DNA from: Bradysia coprophila
Taxonomy: Eukaryota > Arthropoda > Insecta > Diptera > Sciaridae
Direction of reading: 5' to 3'
Assembly: GCF_014529535.1 (NCBI RefSeq)
Contig: NW_023503648.1
Coordinates: 62,001-126,000, forward strand
DNA length: 64,000 nucleotides
The notes below the pieces were generated by a model. The model was given only the letters and a program-made list of their open reading frames with translations. It was not told where the DNA came from and ran no database searches. Of the stretch, positions 1-11,616 are shown piece by piece. The first letter of the stretch is position 1; every line of letters starts with the position of its first letter. Made by a program: the position numbers and the translations under genes.

Positions 1-1588
1 CAAGGCTTACATCATATAGGTCATTTAGAGAAAGTTGGGGAAATCCAAGAGCCAGGTTATTGTCTGTATTGTCAAGGGATATGTAGTTTAAGTCGATGTA
101 GGGAACTTTTACTTTGGTCAGGTTGTATTGATTCACGACGTCTTTCAGGCGATTTGGAACATTTTCCCGGGATTTCATTGTCACTGCAATGTTTTGATGC
201 TCCTTGTCACTTAGAATTGGTTCATGAATCACATTTAGAATGGCAAATGCAATTAAGAGAGATTCATAGTCATGTGTCAGTGTGGAATTATGGGCTGGCA
301 ATGCAAAAAGCTTAAACTTCTTTTTTAATCTGCCAAACACTTGCTCATTGACCCAACGAAGCTTTGTTACGAACCGTGCTTTGTTCGCTTCTACAGTGTC
401 GCGAAGACCTGTCCCCGGAATGTACGAAATGAAACCTTTTTCATCGAGATCTCCAACGACATCTCGAAAGCCATTGTCAACGATGATCAGATCGTCTTTT
501 CTCAATACTGACAACGTCTCTTCGAAGCGACCTAGACAATCGCGTAATATAATGGCATCGTTATGAGTAGCATCGTACGGTCCCAAGACGAACAGAACAT
601 AACCGTCAGGCGCACATCCTACCATCGGTTTAGTGAGTGGCATCTTTTTCTGCTCGCTCCAGAGCTGCTTCTGCCCTGCAAAATTTTTCGATTTTTGCAC
701 GAATCGATAGGTTGCATCAAAGAGGACAACACCGTTATCATCTTCGAGATCAAATAAGATTTTCGCTGTGGGCGTGTTGTGATTAAGAATATCGTTACGA
801 TTGCCGGTATTGAGAAATTGTGGTACCAAGTTTGCCAGTAAATCGCTTCTAGCATCGTTCATGTAATTAGCTATTGTTTGCTCACAACAGCCAAATAAAA
901 AAGACAATTGTTTGTTGGATAAAGACGTTCTCATCTTGCAGAGCAGAACGGCTACGTGCTTAGCCTGACACGATTTTGTGTACCCGCAAATAGTGTCAAA
1001 TTGGGATTTATTGACACCGAACCAAGCTTCGAAGTCGCTTTCGCCTATAGAGTCCAAATTATCGATATTGAAAACGTGATCATTTCGGGTGCTTCGATGT
1101 ATCTCAAACATTAGGTCACTGACCATTTTTTGCTCTTCGGCCGACACTTCGAGGGTGATTTGTCTGACAAGTGGCCAGTAATCATTTACAGCGAAATGGT
1201 CAGAGCACATTTGAGAGGTTGGTAAAACCAGAAACTTATAATTCATCAACAAAAAATCTCGAAACGTTTTAGGAACCGAAACCAGCTTGCCCAGCGACTT
1301 ACATCCAAACGTACAACGCGTGTGCGAATGTAGGCCTTTTCTATAAACAGACAAATCTGGAACGTTCAAATCCACCGAAACGACAGCGTTTCTGTGGGAA
1401 ATATCGTAGCACGACTTGCATAGTTTGCTAACCGGTGGAATCTCGGAGATTTCCTCTAGTTTACGCTTTTTCGCGTTGAATTTCTGCCTTAGGTTATTGA
1501 TGACAACCAAAGAAAAGGAGCTGGCAAGATAAAATCTATTGTCATTTGACCGTTTTTGATCGTTGCACCCCAAGCAAATTGTTGGCAT
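1..1588 (-). CDS. DDE_Tnp_4-type transposase (PIF/Harbinger-like), 3' end beyond window
   Basis: From the ATG at 1588 the minus strand stays open for 529 codons to the window edge without a stop, so the C-terminus is missing here. Seen: an N-terminal pair of Cys-X2-Cys motifs (C5/C8 and C57/C60), suggestive of a ZAD-like zinc-binding head; a helix-turn-helix-like stretch at about residues 222-245; then the catalytic core. The core has LFDATY (D291), KPMVGCAPDGYV, VDNGFRD (D371) and KLRWVNEQVFGRLK (E415). This order fits the DDE triad of the DDE_Tnp_4 endonuclease family, which cuts and pastes PIF/Harbinger-type elements. The lack of stops or frameshifts implies a young or selected copy, either an active transposon or a domesticated gene. 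The ATG chosen is the first after the upstream tandem repeats. The superfamily is an inference from motifs; I did not find the element's terminal repeats. Confidence 0.85.
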   Translation of the reverse strand, partial: MPTICLGCNDQKRSNDNRFYLASSFSLVVINNLRQKFNAKKRKLEEISEIPPVSKLCKSCYDISHRNAVVSVDLNVPDLSVYRKGLHSHTRCTFGCKSLGKLVSVPKTFRDFLLMNYKFLVLPTSQMCSDHFAVNDYWPLVRQITLEVSAEEQKMVSDLMFEIHRSTRNDHVFNIDNLDSIGESDFEAWFGVNKSQFDTICGYTKSCQAKHVAVLLCKMRTSLSNKQLSFLFGCCEQTIANYMNDARSDLLANLVPQFLNTGNRNDILNHNTPTAKILFDLEDDNGVVLFDATYRFVQKSKNFAGQKQLWSEQKKMPLTKPMVGCAPDGYVLFVLGPYDATHNDAIILRDCLGRFEETLSVLRKDDLIIVDNGFRDVVGDLDEKGFISYIPGTGLRDTVEANKARFVTKLRWVNEQVFGRLKKKFKLFALPAHNSTLTHDYESLLIAFAILNVIHEPILSDKEHQNIAVTMKSRENVPNRLKDVVNQYNLTKVKVPYIDLNYISLDNTDNNLALGFPQLSLNDLYDVSL

Positions 1589-1597
1589 TGAAAAATG

Positions 1598-1940
1598 TCG
1601 TTAGAAATCGAAATTAAAAATCAGCAAAATGTCGATCCCCAAAGCAAATCAATTGCTTAGAAATCAAAATTAAAAATCAGCAAAATGTCGATGCCCAAAG
1701 CAAATCAATTGCTTAGAAATCAAAATTAAAAATCAACTATTTTACGCAGACGCTTACTGAATCAAAACGCACTTAAAAGCAAAATGTTGATGCCCAAAGC
1801 AAATCAATTGCTTAGAAATCAAAATTAAAAATCAACTTGCTTCTGCAAACGCAGAAAAAAAGCAATCGAAGGAACTGTTGAAAATAGAATAACGTAGCCC
1901 AAAGAAAATCAATTGCTTAGAAATCAAAATTAAAAATCAA
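1598..1940 (-). repeat. Degenerate ~40-bp tandem repeats upstream of the transposase
   Basis: Four spaced copies of an AT-rich unit containing AATCAATTGCTTAGAAATC start near 1641, 1695, 1795 and 1898. A partial copy lies at 1601-1620 and another at 2339-2394. They sit directly 5' of the minus-strand transposase ATG, so they are probably subterminal repeats or promoter-proximal repeats of that element. The palindrome CAATTG is retained in each full unit. Confidence 0.7.
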
Positions 1941-3622
1941 CTTGCTTCTGCAAACGCTGAGAATAATATGACTGAATAAAAATGACTTTCATAGTATTCT
2001 GACTTTAAATATTCGATCAGAGTAGGCGAATTATTTGACAATATCTTCTGTATGCAACAATATATTATGATATTCGACATTCGATCAGAGTAGGCTAGTT
2101 TATTAACAATCTACTCTGCATGTAACAATGTGACACACACAAACAAACACACACATTAAGGCTCACACATCGCATCGAATTTTTAAAACATCATCAGACC
2201 TAGATTGGGTATGATATTATGTTACATTATGTTAGCAGAAATCTAGATGAGCAAAATGACAAAAAAATTATATATTGTGGACAGCGCTTGGTTGATTTTT
2301 TTTATTTGCTCGTCACAACATAAGCGAGTAGTATCATTGTTTAGAAATCAAGGAAATCATTGCTTAGAAATCAAAATTAAAAATCAAGCAAATAATTATT
2401 GAATAGTATTTGCTTATTTGAATACAGTGTGAGTCGACACATTATTAAGATATTTTCGTATGTATATGGAGTACAACGTGTATTTATTTCGCATGTGGAA
2501 TGAATAGCGTCGATTAAATTGTAATTGTTGAATATGTCCGACGCTTGGTGTGTTGAATAATATGAATATACTGGCTGACTAGATGTTGAGCTAGGGACCT
2601 CTATTCTTTTTTAATGATTTCTACTATATATATGACGGAAATGTAACCTATAACGTTAAAGTTTTAATAGAAATAGATTATAACGCCTGAGTTCAGCGCG
2701 TTATCTTGGGAACTAGCCTTGAACCAATACCAAATAATAAGTAAGTCTTCAAAAAAAATATTTCTTTCAGTCGGATTTCTTTAAGTCCAGAATAGGGAAT
2801 AAGATAAAAACCCATCAGCAGTTCGATTGTTGAAAGCAACGTAATAACTCGATTTTTTGTCTTAAACATAAATAAAAATACAAAAATAACAAAAGGAGTT
2901 AGAGACAACCCAGAATTCTAGAACTGTACCTTCAGGATGAAGAATCTCTAAGTCCAACTTACAGTAAATATTATTCATTTCCTCTTCTAGAAACCAAAAA
3001 TAAACATTCCTGTACAAACGTTCTGCTTGTTACTACTTTTTCAATGTCGCTACACTCTCTTAAAATTCGTTCCGAAATCGAATTCCAGGAAGACTATTTA
3101 AAGGTTAAATCTCAGGAGCTATGATCAGGATCATCTCAAAAACTTAGTTTTGTATATTTTATATCAAATATTTCCATTTAGCGTCATTTTTAACTCGAAT
3201 TTGGTGTGTGCAAAATGAGGAAAACGTTCCTGTCATTCTTTGATACGAAGGCGGAGCTTACTCTCCGTATCAACATTCGCACTGTCTTAAAATGTCAAAC
3301 ATTTGCTGCTAAATTCAATCAAGAAAAATTGGTAGCAAATGCAAGTTTTTCGTTTAATGTGAATAGAGCTGAAAACAAAAGCAATTTTTCGTTAACTTTA
3401 CATTGCCGCCTAAATCTGCAGTTATGATCTCTACTCTTTTTCCGCCAAAATTAAAAGAAATTTTAACGTGTTGAAAGGTGTCTGCATCTCAAAGGTAAAG
3501 AAGAGCTCTCCATAATGACATAATGACATGAATTTTGGCGGGTGTATCATTTCGGTTTGTTTACGTCTGAACTTCGATCCACAAATTTCAATTTTAGTTT
3601 ACATTTTTCGCGTGGAAAAACA
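1941..3622. other. Non-coding stretch with a duplicated 50-bp segment
   Basis: No recognisable gene. Two diverged direct copies of a segment starting ATTCGATCAGAGTAGGC lie at about 2012-2061 and 2080-2129, followed by a short (AC)n run near 2130-2155. The small open frames at 2693-2908 and 3206-3427 have no family signature and look like chance. The last few hundred bases must hold the RfC4 promoter; I see no convincing TATA box. Confidence 0.5.
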
Positions 3623-4844
3623 ATGGAAATCGACGAGGAACCAATTATTGTCGAGTCGGAGGCAGGACCGTCAACCTCAAATGTAGTGACAAAGGAAAAA
3701 TCTAAGAAGAAAAACCTGCCATGGTGAGTTGTTATACTGTGCCAACACTGTGCACCATGAACATTCAGTTCATGTTTCTGTGATTTATGTCTCGTATGTC
3801 GAACTGATCGTAATCCCTTCGCGTAATATGCTTCAAGGATCGAGAAGTATCGTCCGCAAACATTCGAAGAAATCGTTGGCAATCAGGACACCGTTAGTCG
3901 ATTGGGAGTGTTTGCTACACAAGGGAATGCACCAAATATAATCATAGCCGGTCCGCCTGGTAAGCAAACGTCTTTTACTGCAGGTTCAATTGACCATTGC
4001 TTCAACATCCGATTTCGTTTCAGGCGTCGGCAAGACCACAACAATCCTCTGCTTAGCCCGAATCCTGCTCGGTCCAAATTTCAAGGAAGGCGTTCTCGAA
4101 TTGAACGCATCCAACGAGCGCGGCATCGATGTCGTGCGCAACAAAATCAAAATGTTCGCCCAACAGAAAGTGACTCTGCCGAGAGGACGTCACAAGATTG
4201 TCATCTTGGACGAAGCGGACAGCATGACCGAAGGAGCCCAGCAAGCACTACGCCGAACGATGGAAATTTACAGTAACACAACACGATTCGCACTGGCCTG
4301 TAATACCAGTGAAAAGATCATTGAACCGATTCAGTCACGTTGCGCTATGCTAAGATTCTCAAAATTGTCGGATGCTCAGGTGCTGGCAAAGCTAATCGAA
4401 ATTTGCCAGAAAGAGTCGTTGAGTTACGTCGAAGACGGACTGGAGGCTATTGTGTTCACAGCCCAAGGTGATATGCGACAGGCATTGAACAATCTTCAGT
4501 CAACGGCCAATGGTTACGGCCACGTTTCAGGCGAGAATGTCTTCAAAGTGTGCGATGAACCGCATCCGATGCTTATCCAAGATATGCTCCAGCACTGTAT
4601 CAAGGGTGACATTCACAAAGCGTACAAAATCATGGCCAAACTGTGGCGCTTGGGCTACGCAGCTGAGGACATAATTGGGAATGTGTTTCGGGTGTGCAAG
4701 CGCATTGAGATGGACGAGAAATTGAAATTGGCTTTTATCCGGGAAATTGGCGAGACTCATATGCGAATCGTTGACGGTCTGAATTCGTTGCTACAGTTGA
4801 CTGGTTTATTGGCGCGGCTGTGTCAAGCAACTGGAGACTTTTGA
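3623..4844 (+). CDS. RfC4: Replication factor C subunit 4 (clamp loader; RFC2 of vertebrates)
   Basis: The product is an AAA+ ATPase subunit of the RFC complex, which opens and loads the PCNA clamp at primer-template junctions in the nucleus. Exons by splice consensus and reading frame are 3623-3723, 3838-3959 and 4024-4844, giving 347 residues; the introns are 114 and 64 bp. Seen: an acidic, Ser-rich N-terminus of about 33 residues; the RFC box (W34 followed by IEKYRP, residues 35-40); Walker A GPPGVGKT at 72-79; Walker B LDEAD at 136-140; the SRC arginine-finger motif at 179-181; and a C-terminal collar domain ending near [12 protein letters not shown]. As I remember it, Drosophila RfC4 is about 331 residues, so this one is slightly longer at the N-terminus. 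The start chosen is MEIDEEP; an in-frame upstream ATG at 3542 would add a 27-residue extension with no family resemblance. No damage is seen. Confidence 0.95.
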
Positions 4845-4881
4845 GTTGGAACAATTTTTGCGTTTTATCCCCATTTTTTCT

Positions 4882-4887
4882 AATAAA
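4882..4887 (+). terminator. Polyadenylation signal of RfC4
   Basis: AATAAA lies 38 bases after the RfC4 stop, followed by a T-rich tract, the expected position for a compact insect 3' UTR. Confidence 0.6.
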
Positions 4888-5184
4888 AATTTTTTGGTTT
4901 CGAATATCGTTGTCAGATTTCTGTTTTTCTCACCGATTTTACTTTCGGTCGATGATCCCTGGCCCTCACTTCAACAGGCGAAAGCGAAGGAAAAGCGGAC
5001 AGCTAAGAACTTTTAAAAACCTGGCTTTGCCGCGACACCCTTACTATAACCTGTCACAGACTGCAAGCATATTAAGAGTCATATCGCCAAAACTGATGTG
5101 ATTTTACAAAGCATCTAGCAGGGTAATAGAGGTTTTTACACGTCAAATAGAGTAGTTTTTTGATACCAATAATACCATTAGCAG

Positions 5185-5698
5185 CCCAACAAAAATCTCT
5201 TCGAGAAAAGTGTGACGCAGTCTTTGAAATACAATTTCTAAAATGAATGATATCGCTAGAGTTGACGCTTTCAGCTTCGTTACGCAAAAATTAAATTGTA
5301 CACCCAATTAGTTTAAACAAGCTGGCTTAGTTTTCCTCATCATCTGACAAATAATTTTTACCAAAAAAAATTGACTGAAAACGACAAAAATTTTACCAAA
5401 AAAATCTGCGTCGCATGTGGCAGATAAATTTTCTTGTAGGTCTGTTCCGGAACATCGGCCACTTTGCGACGCAGATTTTTTTGGTAAAATTTTTGTCGTT
5501 TTCAGTCAATTTTTTTTTTGGTAAAAATTATTTGTCAGATGATGAGAAAAACTAAGCCAGCTTGTTTAAACTAATTGGGTGTACAATTTAATTTTTGCGT
5601 AGCGAAGCTGAAAGCGTCAACTCTAGCGATAGCATTCATTTTAGAAATTGTATTTCAAAGACTGCGTCACACTTTTCTCGAAGAGATTTTTGTTGGGA
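5185..5698. repeat. Foldback (long inverted repeat), ~220-bp arms
   Basis: The left arm starts CCCAACAAAAATCTC and the right arm ends with its reverse complement GAGATTTTTGTTGGG. The arms pair nearly throughout, including the outer segment with GTGTGACGCAG and the inner GCGTCGCA segment, around a loop of roughly 50 bases near 5425-5470. A second copy is at 60979-61497. A transcript through it would form a long hairpin. Confidence 0.85.
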
Positions 5699-5754
5699 TA
5701 TCAGTCGTTTTAGAAGTGTAGTCAACACTGCTTTGCAGAACAGTTCTAATTCAA

Positions 5755-6062
5755 AAATTTGACGAAATTCGAAAATTTGACGAAAATCAAAAATTTGACG
5801 AAATTTGAAAATTTAACGAAATTCGATAATTTGACGAAATTCGATAATTTGACGAAATTTAACAAAATTCGAAAATTTGACGAAATTCGAAAATTTGAAG
5901 AAAATCGAAAATTTGACGAAATTCGAAAATTTGACGAAATTCGAAAATTTGAAGAAATTTGGCTAAATTCGAAAATTTGACGAAATTCGAAAATTTAACG
6001 AAATTCGAAAATTTGACGAAAATTGAAAATTTGACGAAAATTGAAAATTTGACGAAAATTGG
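5755..6062 (+). repeat. 18-bp minisatellite (GACGAAATTCGAAAATTT)
   Basis: About 17 tandem units alternate GAAATTC, GAAAATC and GAAATTT variants. The same motif forms separate arrays at about 20725-20987 and 60710-60930, both on the reverse strand. The 18-bp length (a multiple of three) keeps reading frames open, which explains the charged KFDEIRKF repeats in translation; these are not genes. Confidence 0.85.
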
Positions 6063-6954
6063 ACGAAATTCTAAAGTTTGACGAAGAAAGAAATTCTCTA
6101 TCTGTCACCATTCAAAAAATATCTCCAAAACCCCAATTGACCCACCCATTTCCAACTTTCGACATTTTTCACATATGCCCCTCTGTTCTACTCGTAAAAC
6201 TCTGAGACTTTGCCGAAGAAAGTAATTCTCTATCTCTCATAACCCAAAAAAATATTAGTCCTTTCATCCTACGCTCGAGTAGCTCAAAATTTGGTCACTC
6301 TAATCACTCTAGCTCAAACGAATCTGCCCCGATTTTTTAAATTATTTTTTTGTTCGAATCGTGTTACGAATACCTTTCATTTGATGGGTCGCACGCCTCT
6401 GTAGGTTTCAATACAGCTAAGCTACAGCCTAAAACGCGTTCCCGACCCTCGAAAACCACACTCAGAAACCACTTCGAGGCCAATAAAACAAAATTCTGGT
6501 TTTTCCTGGGGTAATGGCGTATCACATTTTCATTTTTATGCCCACCCTGAGGTTCCTGAGGACCCTGAGGTTGGCTGACTAGTTTCCGAGATCGACCGTC
6601 GATAGATAGACAGATAGACAGATAGATAGACAGAGAGATAGAAACATACAGAGTAAGTTGAAAGATTTTGATTGTTTGGAAAACGTTAATTTGGTGCATT
6701 TTCTATCAAAATGACCAACTTCAAAACGATGTATCTCCGGTAATTTTAAAGCTACATAGTCGAGTGATAGCTCGTTTTGCTCGTATTTGATAGAATAGGA
6801 TTTGTGGTGATACAGGCCAAAGGAAAGAAACTTAAATTCTCGCCTATATATAGTTGCCGCGTCTCAAAAAAATTTCTTCGTTCTTTTTTTGGAAGTTAGA
6901 CTGCGTCAAGTCCTCCGCTATCGCTCCGGACATGATTTTGCAATGACATTATGA

Positions 6955-9900
6955 AAAACAAGGCATCAGAACAGTCGGAGCGTTTGCTGCGACTTAGCCC
7001 CGTACAACCCGTAATCCTATTTCGTCCGCAACCATAATACGTCCGTAGCCCTAATAAGCCCGGAACCCTAATACGTCTACAACCCTCTAATGCGTCTGTT
7101 ACCAAAATGCAAGTCAAGTTGGGCATTGTCAAATTTACTGAAACTGTTCATTTTTAAAATTGCGCATAGCGCAATTACGAAAGCCCGTACGAAGTACCTT
7201 TCAAATAAAACCAACAATTTACGACATTACTTTAGAAACCCAAAATTTTTTGCCAACTTTCCATTGGGTATTCAATTATCTCTCAAATGAAACAAAAACT
7301 AGCAAAATCGTTTGAGATTTACTCGATTTATGTGCAAAAAGCACTTAGGGCCGAGTAGCGGCCTTAGTCCAAGGGCCCCAATTTAAAACTTTTTTTGCCA
7401 CCATTCTATTCGGCATTCAATTATCTCTCAAATGAAACAAAAACTAGCAAAATCGGATGAGATTTACTCGATTTATGTGCAAAAAACACTTAGGGCCGAG
7501 TAGCGGCCTTAGTCCAAGGGCCCAAATTTGAAACTTTTTTCGCCATCATTCTATTCGGCATTCAATTATCTCTCAAATGAAACAAAAACTAGCAAAATCG
7601 GATGAGATTTACTCGATTTATGTGCAAAAAGCACTTAGGGCCGAGTAGCGGCCTTAGTGCAAGGGCCCAAATTTGAAACTTTTTTTGCCATCATTCTATT
7701 CGGCATTCGATTATCTCTCAAATGAAACAAAAACTAGCAAAATCGGATGAGATTTACTCGATTTATGTGCAAAAAGCACTTAGGGCCGAGTAGCGGCCTT
7801 AGTGCAAGGGCCCAAATTTGAAACTTTTTTTGCCATCATTCTATTCGGCATTCAATTATCTCTCAAATGAAACAAAAACTAGCAAAATCGGATGAGATTT
7901 ACTCGATTTATGTGCAAAAAACACTTAGGGCCGAGTAGCGGCCTTAGTCCAAGGGCCCTAATTTGAAACTTTTTTCGTCACGTTCTTTTCGGTAGTCAAT
8001 TACCTTCCATAAAAAACTAATACTAGCAAAATCGGATGAGATTTACTCGATTTATGTGCAAAAACACTTAGGGCCGAGTAACGACCTTTGAGCCCTCCCA
8101 ACAAGCCCACGTTGCATCTTACCCAAAAACAATGTTCAGCAACTTTGTTCTACTCGTCAATACCTTTCATTTGATATATCACAAGCAGCTATTGCGTGCG
8201 CATTTCGGTAGATATCGTCGAAAGACTGAAAAACACCTATAGGGCCCTAGCTCTGGAGGGGCCGACCCTATCATGCCCATTTTCGAACTTGACCTTACTT
8301 TTGTCGATACCAATCGGGGAAAAAAAGAATTTTGAAAAAAGGTTGTGATTTACTCAAGCTAGAGGGGTCACGGACGGACGGATGGACGGACGGACGGACA
8401 TTTTTTTTATTGCGGATTCGTCATCTATGAACATAACCAAATGCTTTGCCCTTACTGTCTGCTTCCAATTCGACGTGTTACAAACGGCATATTAATCTTA
8501 TAAGCCCCCAGTACTTCGTACGGGGCTAAAAAGGTATGTAAATATTCCCATACTTCGATTAAAGTACTACTCTATTTTTAGCCCCATACGAAGTACTGGG
8601 GGCTTATAAGATTAATATGCCGTTTGTAACACGTCGAATTGGAAGCAGACAGTAAGGGCAAAGCTTTTGGTTATGTTCATAGATGACGAATCCGCAATAA
8701 AAAAAATGTCCGTCCGTCTAGCTTGAGCAAATCACAACCTTTTTTCAAAATTCTTTTTTTCCCCGATTGGTATCGACAAAAGTAAGGTCAAGTTCGAAAA
8801 TGGGCATGGTAGGGTCGGCCCTTCCAGAGCTAGGGCCCTATAGGTGTTTTTCAGTCTTTCGACGATATCTACCGAAATACGCACGTAATAGCTGCTTGTG
8901 ATATATCAAATGAAAGGTATTGACGAGTAGAACATTGTTTTTGTGTAGGATGCAACGCGAGCTTGTTGGGAGGGCTCAAAGGTCGTTACTCGGCCCTAAG
9001 TGTTTTTTCCACATAAATCGAGTAAATCTCATCCGATTTTGCCAGATTTAGTTTTTTATGGAAGGTAATTGAATACCGAAAAGAACGTGGCGAAAAAAGT
9101 TTCAAATTTGGGCCCTTGGACTAAGGCCGCTACTCGGCCCTAAGTGTTTTTTGCACATAAATCGAGTAAATCTCATCCGATTTTGCTAGATTTTGTTTTA
9201 TTTGAGAGATAATTGAATACCGAATAGAATGATGGCAAAAAATGTTTCAAATTTGGGCCCTTGGACTAAGGCCGCTACTCGGCCCTAAGTGTTTTTTGCA
9301 CATAAATCGAGTAAATCTCATCCGATTTTGCTAGATTTTGTTTCATTTGAGAGATAGTTGAATGCCGAATAGAATGATGGAAAAAAAAGTTTCAAATTTG
9401 GGCCCTTGGACTAAGGCCGCTACTCGGCCCTAAGTGTTTTTTGCACATAAATCGAGTAAATCTCATCCGATTTTGCTAGATTTAGTTTTTTATGGAAGGT
9501 AATTGAATACCGAAAAGAACGTGGCGAAAAAAGTTTAAAATTTGGGCCCTTGGACTAAGGCCGCTACTCGGCCCTAAGTGTTTTTTGCACATAAATCGAG
9601 TAAATCTCATCCGATTTTGCTAGATTTAGTTTTTTATGGAAGGTAATTGAATACCGAAAAGAACGTGGCGAAAAATTTTTCAAATTTGGGCCCTTGGACT
9701 AAGGCCGCTACTCGGCCCTAAGTGTTTTTTGCACATAAATCGAGTAAATCTCATCCGATTTTGCTAGTTTTTGTTTCATTTGAGAGATAATTGAATGCCG
9801 AATAGAATGATGGCAAAAAAAGTTTCAAATTTGCGCCCTTGGACTAAGGCCGCTACTCGGCCCTAAGTGCTTTTTGCACATAAATCGAGTAAATCTCAAC

Positions 9901-10256
9901 CGATTTTGCTAGTTTTTGTTTTATTTGAGAGGTAATTGAATACCCAATGGAAAGTTGGCAAAAAAATTTGGGTTTATAAAATAATGTCGTAAATTGTTGG
10001 TTTTATTTGAGAGGTACTTCGTACGGGCTTTCGTAATTGCGCTATGCGCAATTTTAAAAATGAACACTTTCAGTAAATTTGACCATGCCCAACTTGACTT
10101 GCATTTTGGTAACAGACGCATTAGAGGGTTGTAGACGTATTAGGGTTCCGGGCGTATTACGGCTACGGACGTATTATGGTTACGGACGAAATAGGATTAC
10201 GGATCGTACGGGGCTAAGTCGCAGCAAACGCTCCGACTGTTCTGATGCCTTGTTTT
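6955..10256. mobile_element. Giant 3.3-kb foldback element with internal tandem arrays
   Basis: The two halves are near-complete reverse complements about a centre near 8530-8590. The ends share AAAACAAGGCATCAGAACAG and its complement. Each arm has, from outside in, about 380 bp of unique sequence with TACGAAGTACC, then 6-7 units of a ~145-bp tandem repeat, then about 450 bp of unique inner sequence with a GGACGGAC run. Spacer-like words at 7342, 7488, 7632, 7777 and 7922 give the 145-bp period. No transposase is seen. The design resembles foldback elements of the Drosophila FB/Galileo type. The inner halves resemble the repeats at 25108-26750 and 39366-40602, so it may have arisen by tail-to-tail joining of such elements. 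A target-site duplication could not be settled. Confidence 0.85.
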
Positions 10257-10269
10257 CTATTACCCTGCT

Positions 10270-10485
10270 TTGGAAATGACCAAATATCGGGAAATGATCA
10301 GAAATCGGGAAATGAATAGAAATCGGGAAATTAATGGAAATCGGGAAATGATCAGAAATCGAAAAATGACAAGAAATTGGGAAATGAATAGAAATTGAGA
10401 AATGACAAGAAATTGGGAAAATTACCAGAAATCGGGAAAATGACCAGAAATCGGGAAAATGACCAGAAATCGAGAAATTGCCAAA
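10270..10485 (+). repeat. 18-bp minisatellite (GAAATGATCAGAAATCGG)
   Basis: About 12 imperfect tandem units directly follow the foldback element. They differ in sequence from the GACGAAATTCG arrays. The open frame on the minus strand here is repeat-driven (ISxHFPISxHFP) and not a gene. Confidence 0.8.
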
Positions 10486-11616
10486 AAAAAACGGAAAATC
10501 TGTACTTGCATTCGAGATCAAGAATTAATTGAAAAATTAGGAAATCGTAAAAATAACGAAATAAGTTTGAAACGAACAGGAATTAAAATGATTAGATGAT
10601 AACAGGTGAGTATTCAACGGGAAGCGAATCGATATATTTTGTAGTGAATTAGTAAAAAGCATTGTCATTAAACTGTAATAGTGTTCAAACAAAAAATTTC
10701 GCTCGCTTCGCTCGCGATTTCACATTTAAAAATCGTTAACCGACTTTCTTCATTTTGGAAACAATCAAAGAGAGTAGCTTTACTCAATACACCTTTTCTC
10801 CTGTGCTCGCGCCAAGGGATCGCCTGGACATATATAAGACACATTTTGTTCGCTCGCTCCGCTCGTGCAATTTTTCTTAATAATACATTGTCATTCATCC
10901 GTAAAACTTCATTCGAAATATACTATTACTCGGGCAAGGCTATGCGTGCGTACATGTCTCGTTGTATACTTCACATAGCTGTAACATACTATTACCGGGA
11001 AATCCCAATATTATTAGCGGGAAATTCGGTCACATTTTAGTGGGACAATCGGACAATTTTAGTTTTACCGGGGACAATCGGGAAATCGGATTTGGATACC
11101 GGGAAGAAAACATTTTTTGCACACGCACAATGAATTGGAGTTGCGCTACACTCGAATTCAACCGAAACTTGGGTTCCGTGTGTTTTTGCAGATTACCTTT
11201 GGTGGTTAATACAATTACTTCGGGATATCACCGTTAGCGCCTTCCAAGCAGTCAAACACAATAATGGCAAAAACAAACATTTGAGGAATGCGCATGGGCC
11301 GACAATCGAAACGGTAAAAATCGGTAAAAAAGAAACGCATCCGAATTGCTTACAACGCATATACCAAGTTGGTTAAAACTATATTCTTCCTTAGTTTGTA
11401 GCACTTAAATTAAGAAAAAAAATTAAAAAATTACATCGGATACAAGCAAATTATGTAAAAAATAAGATATTCGGACTGCCGTCGTCGCCACATGTATAGA
11501 CAATAATTTCAGAAAATATCAAAAATTCAAAAAACGAAATAATTTTATCAAAAGACATTCACAAAATATTCGACTGGCGCTCCGGATGTGGCGGATGGTC
11601 CGTTCTGCTTTCGATT
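10486..11616. other. Intergenic stretch, no gene recognised
   Basis: AT-rich sequence with scattered GGGAAATC/GGGACAATCGG words around 10995-11100, apparently related to the adjacent minisatellite. It would contain the 3' UTR of Sce at its right end. The open frames at 10668-11237 show no family signature. Confidence 0.4.

Larger units (their letters stand above)
5185..6936 (+). mobile_element. Composite repeat: foldback + minisatellite + unique tail (copy 1)
   Basis: This block recurs in the opposite orientation at 59849-61497. In order it has a foldback (5185-5698), an 18-bp minisatellite (about 5755-6060), a low-complexity tract with GATA/GACA repeats (6599-6645), and a shared tail ending in TCGCTCCGGACATGAT. 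The co-linear match of all parts in two places shows that the whole block moves or duplicates as one unit. It has no coding capacity that I can recognise; the KFDEIRKF-type frames come from the minisatellite. Its class is unknown; the only inverted repeats seen are those of the foldback at one end. Confidence 0.75.

Noticed and set aside
1598..1940. Possible CRISPR-like array (similar units with spacers)
   Set aside because: Only four diverged copies with irregular spacing in an insect genome, with no cas genes. They are ordinary tandem repeats next to a transposase.
6896..7290. Small frames in the giant foldback that recur at 9921-10279
   Set aside because: The apparent conservation is due to the mirrored arms, not to selection on protein. 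The frames overlap on both strands.
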